Source: Hippasteria phrygiana
Lineage: Eukaryota > Echinodermata > Asteroidea > Valvatida > Goniasteridae
Direction of reading: 5' to 3'
DNA length: 64,000 bases
NCBI GenBank assembly: GCA_037893225.1
Contig: JAZGUH010000770.1
Location: 124,001-188,000, forward strand
Part shown: positions 61,391 to 64,000 of the stretch, piece after piece
Position numbering within the stretch: the first letter of the stretch is position 1
How the letters are laid out: each line of letters starts with the position of its first letter
Notes under the pieces: model-generated
What the model saw: the letters and a program-made list of their open reading frames with translations, nothing else
Databases searched by the model: none
What the model was told of the DNA's origin: nothing
Made by a program: the position numbers and the translations under genes

Positions 61391-64000
61391 TTACTTTAGT
61401 TCTATCCCAAATCCCATAGACTTTGTACACGAATTTTATAGGTGGCACTTTGGTCACTAAACAATCTCAGATCTTAATCAAACTTAACACAAACAAAGAC
61501 CCTAACCTGAAATTGTATGCCGAAGAGTGACGTCATGATGACGTCATCACGTGATTTTTTATGAATTTTTGAATTCTTAAAATCGTAACATTCTTTTCAA
61601 TATATCTAGCGAACAAAACAAGATAATTTCAAAATTCTTTTTGTTATAGCTTTGGTATGTCTCAAAGATATGCCCTAAATAGCGAAAATTGTGTGACGTC
61701 ATGATGACGTCATCAAAAATGTGTTTTTTCTTAAACGCTTGTAAGGGTCAATCCGATTACAAAAATGTATACATTGAATTTATCTGTACCTAATTCCAAA
61801 ATTTCATGATCGTGGCTCACTCAAGTAAGAAATAACAGCAATTTCAAAATTTAGACCAATTCAATATAACACAAAGGAATTCTGGGAAGGGCAGATAACC
61901 ATGGCTTAAAAGAGCATGCTGTTTATAAAAGGGGTTGATTTCTAGTCTTTTTTCAAGTCGCTGAATTCTTGAATTGTTAAAATCGTAACATTCTTTTAAA
62001 TATAACTACCGAACAAAACAAGATTTTTTCAAAACTATTTTTGTTATAGCTTTGGTATGCCTCAAAGATATGCCCTAAAAAGCGAAAATTGTGTGACGTC
62101 ATGATGACGTCATCAAAATATTTTTTTTTAAACGCTTGTAAGGGTCAATCCGATTACAAAAATGTATACATTGAATTTATCTGTACCTAATTCCAAAATT
62201 TCATGATCGTGGCTCACTCAAGTAAGAAATAACAGCAATTTCAAAATTTAGACCAAATTCAATATAACACAAAGGAATTCTGGGAAGGACGGATAACCAT
62301 GGCTTAAATGTGCATGCTGTTTATAAAAAGGGTTGATTTCTAGTCTTTTTTCAAGTCGCTAGACTATTGCCCATAGCATTTGTAAACGTTTTCTTTCTTA
62401 CCGTCCACTTTGGCTACTTTTAAACTAGACAAACACTTACCCCAACTGCTCACAATGTGTGCCAAACTTTTACGTCATGATGACGTCATCACATGTCACG
62501 TGACGTCATCTTAAAGGGGCAGTTTTCAAGGGCCCATATCTAGAGAACCGTAGTTCGGATTGCCTTTAAACCTGGTTTGTTGGTGGGCCACCACGTGTTA
62601 TAGATGAAAATTGAGGTGACGTCATGATGACGTCACAATACGATTTTATAGTAATTTTAAAGGTTTTGAACCTTAAAGTTTCTTAAAGTCATATCTCATC
62701 AACAGAACATGCTAAATTCAAAATTCTTTTTGGAATAGATTTGTTAGCTCCGATATTCTTTCACATAAATATGAAAAATGTGTGACGTCATCATGACGTC
62801 ATCAAAAATGTGCTTTATAGAAACACATATAAGGGTATTAAAGTCCGATCGTCATAAAAATTGGTAGGTAGGTAGACAGTGCCACTAGCATGTAAAATCC
62901 CAGGTGACGTCATGATAACATCATTGGTTAATTTTCTATGAATTTTTAAATGTTTCAAATTTCATTGTGCTATATAAATTGTATACTGTCGTTGATCAGA
63001 TTGACTCCAACCTTGACATAGGCCACGTTGCAAATATATTGTCTTTGACAAGTGCCGTCGTGATGACGTCATCATGGGTCACATGACATCATCTTAAAGG
63101 TGCATATTTTAAGGTCCTATATCTAGAGAACTGTACTTAAGATTGCATCCATTCTTGGTATGCTGGTAGGCCAACTAGGATTACAGATACAAATTGATGT
63201 GACGTCACGATGACATGATCATACCATTTTATAGCTTTGTTTAATTTTTCCAACTTTTAAGCCATATCTCTTTAACGGAACATGCAAATGTCGAAATTCT
63301 TTTATTAAAACGTTTGTTTGGTCACATATACTAAAATATAAATGTGAACAACGTATGCAAAATTCGAAGTGATGTAATAAAAAAATGCGGAAAAGCCCTA
63401 TGTTCTGTTCTTGTAACAGACATAGATCTCTAGTTTTATTTCTTCTTCTTCTTCTTCTTACTTTAGTTCTATCCCAAATCCCATAGACTTTGTACACGAA
63501 TTTTATAGGTGGCACTTTGGTCACTAAACAATCTCAGATCTTAATCAAACTTAACACAAACAAAGACCCTAACCTGAAATTGTATGCCGAAGAGTGACGT
63601 CATAATGACGTCATCACGTGATTTTTTATGATTTTTTGAATTTTGAAAATCGTAACATTCTTTTCAATATATCTAGCGAACAAAACAAGATATTTTCAAA
63701 ATTCTTTTTGTTATGGCTTTGGTATGTCTCAAAGATATGCCCTAAAAAGCGAAAATTGTGTGACGTCATGATGACGTCATCCAAAACAAATTTTTTTTTA
63801 AACGAATGTAAGTGTCAATTCGATTACAAAAATGTATACATTGAATTTTTCTCTACCTAATTCCAAAATTTCATGATCGTGGCTAACCCAAGTAAGAAAT
63901 AGCAGCCATTTCAAAATGTAGACCAAATTCAATATAACACAAAGGAATTCTGGGAAGGGCAGATAACCATGGCTTAAAAGTGCATGCTGTTTATAAAAAG
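61391..64000. repeat. Long tandem repeat (~2.07 kb) rich in TGACGTCA
   Basis: 61391 onward recurs from 63458 to the window end (offset 2067), starting at ACTTTAGTTCTATCCC. Within the unit, 61571-61970 and 61971-62370 are 400-bp tandem copies. TGACGTCATGATGACGTCAT-type palindromes occur at about 61529, 61692, 62092, 62470, 62614, 62783, 63060, 63595 and 63759. CTTCTT tracts precede each long unit (61378-61393, 63440-63458). No domain found in any frame. Confidence 0.9.

Overview
The window is metazoan nuclear DNA: introns with GT-AG borders, tRNA-derived SINEs, many terminal-inverted-repeat (TIR) elements, several non-LTR and LTR retroelements, and no operons. The repeat spectrum (Harbinger, hAT and TTAA MITEs, a Penelope-like element, a tyrosine-recombinase element with an SGNH hydrolase, an RTE-like LINE, a Gypsy element) together with a STRA6-like gene suggests a marine deuterostome, perhaps an echinoderm. 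I cannot fix the species from the sequence alone.

The one clear host gene is on the minus strand, from about 60.9 kb down to 25.86 kb. Twelve exons with matching phases encode roughly 424 C-terminal residues of a STRA6-like multi-pass membrane protein (the vitamin A/retinol uptake receptor family). It ends in a normal stop at 25861-25863. The N-terminal exons must lie to the right of the window or be unrecognised, and one or two short internal exons are probably missing from my model. Almost everything else is mobile DNA, much of it nested in STRA6 introns.

Region by region. 0-9.5 kb: inverted arms around a TTAA MITE, foldback repeats, a poly-G TIR element, a SAP-domain ORF, a LINE reverse transcriptase (RT) fragment, a tRNA-SINE and a dead DDE transposase. 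9.5-16.8 kb: gene-poor, with five TIR elements. 16.8-25.3 kb: a decayed tyrosine-recombinase plus SGNH-hydrolase element, split by a 5.9-kb RTE-like LINE with a 12-bp target-site duplication (TSD). That LINE is itself interrupted by a TTAA element and a Harbinger element. 25.8-61 kb: the STRA6-like gene. Its introns hold a telomere-like minisatellite, LINE and SINE pieces, two copies of a hAT-type element (one grew a 16-bp minisatellite, the other carries a nested hAT element with foldbacks and a SINE), a 5'-truncated Gypsy element with no visible integrase, a SINE palindrome, and a 4.1-kb long-TIR element containing a Penelope-like element. 61.2-64 kb: a CRE-palindrome-rich repeat with a period of about 2.07 kb.

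Apart from the STRA6-like gene, no gene set here forms a pathway. The interest lies in the nested insertion history, the two-enzyme recombinase/hydrolase cassette, the aberrant Gypsy polyprotein and several very strong palindromes.
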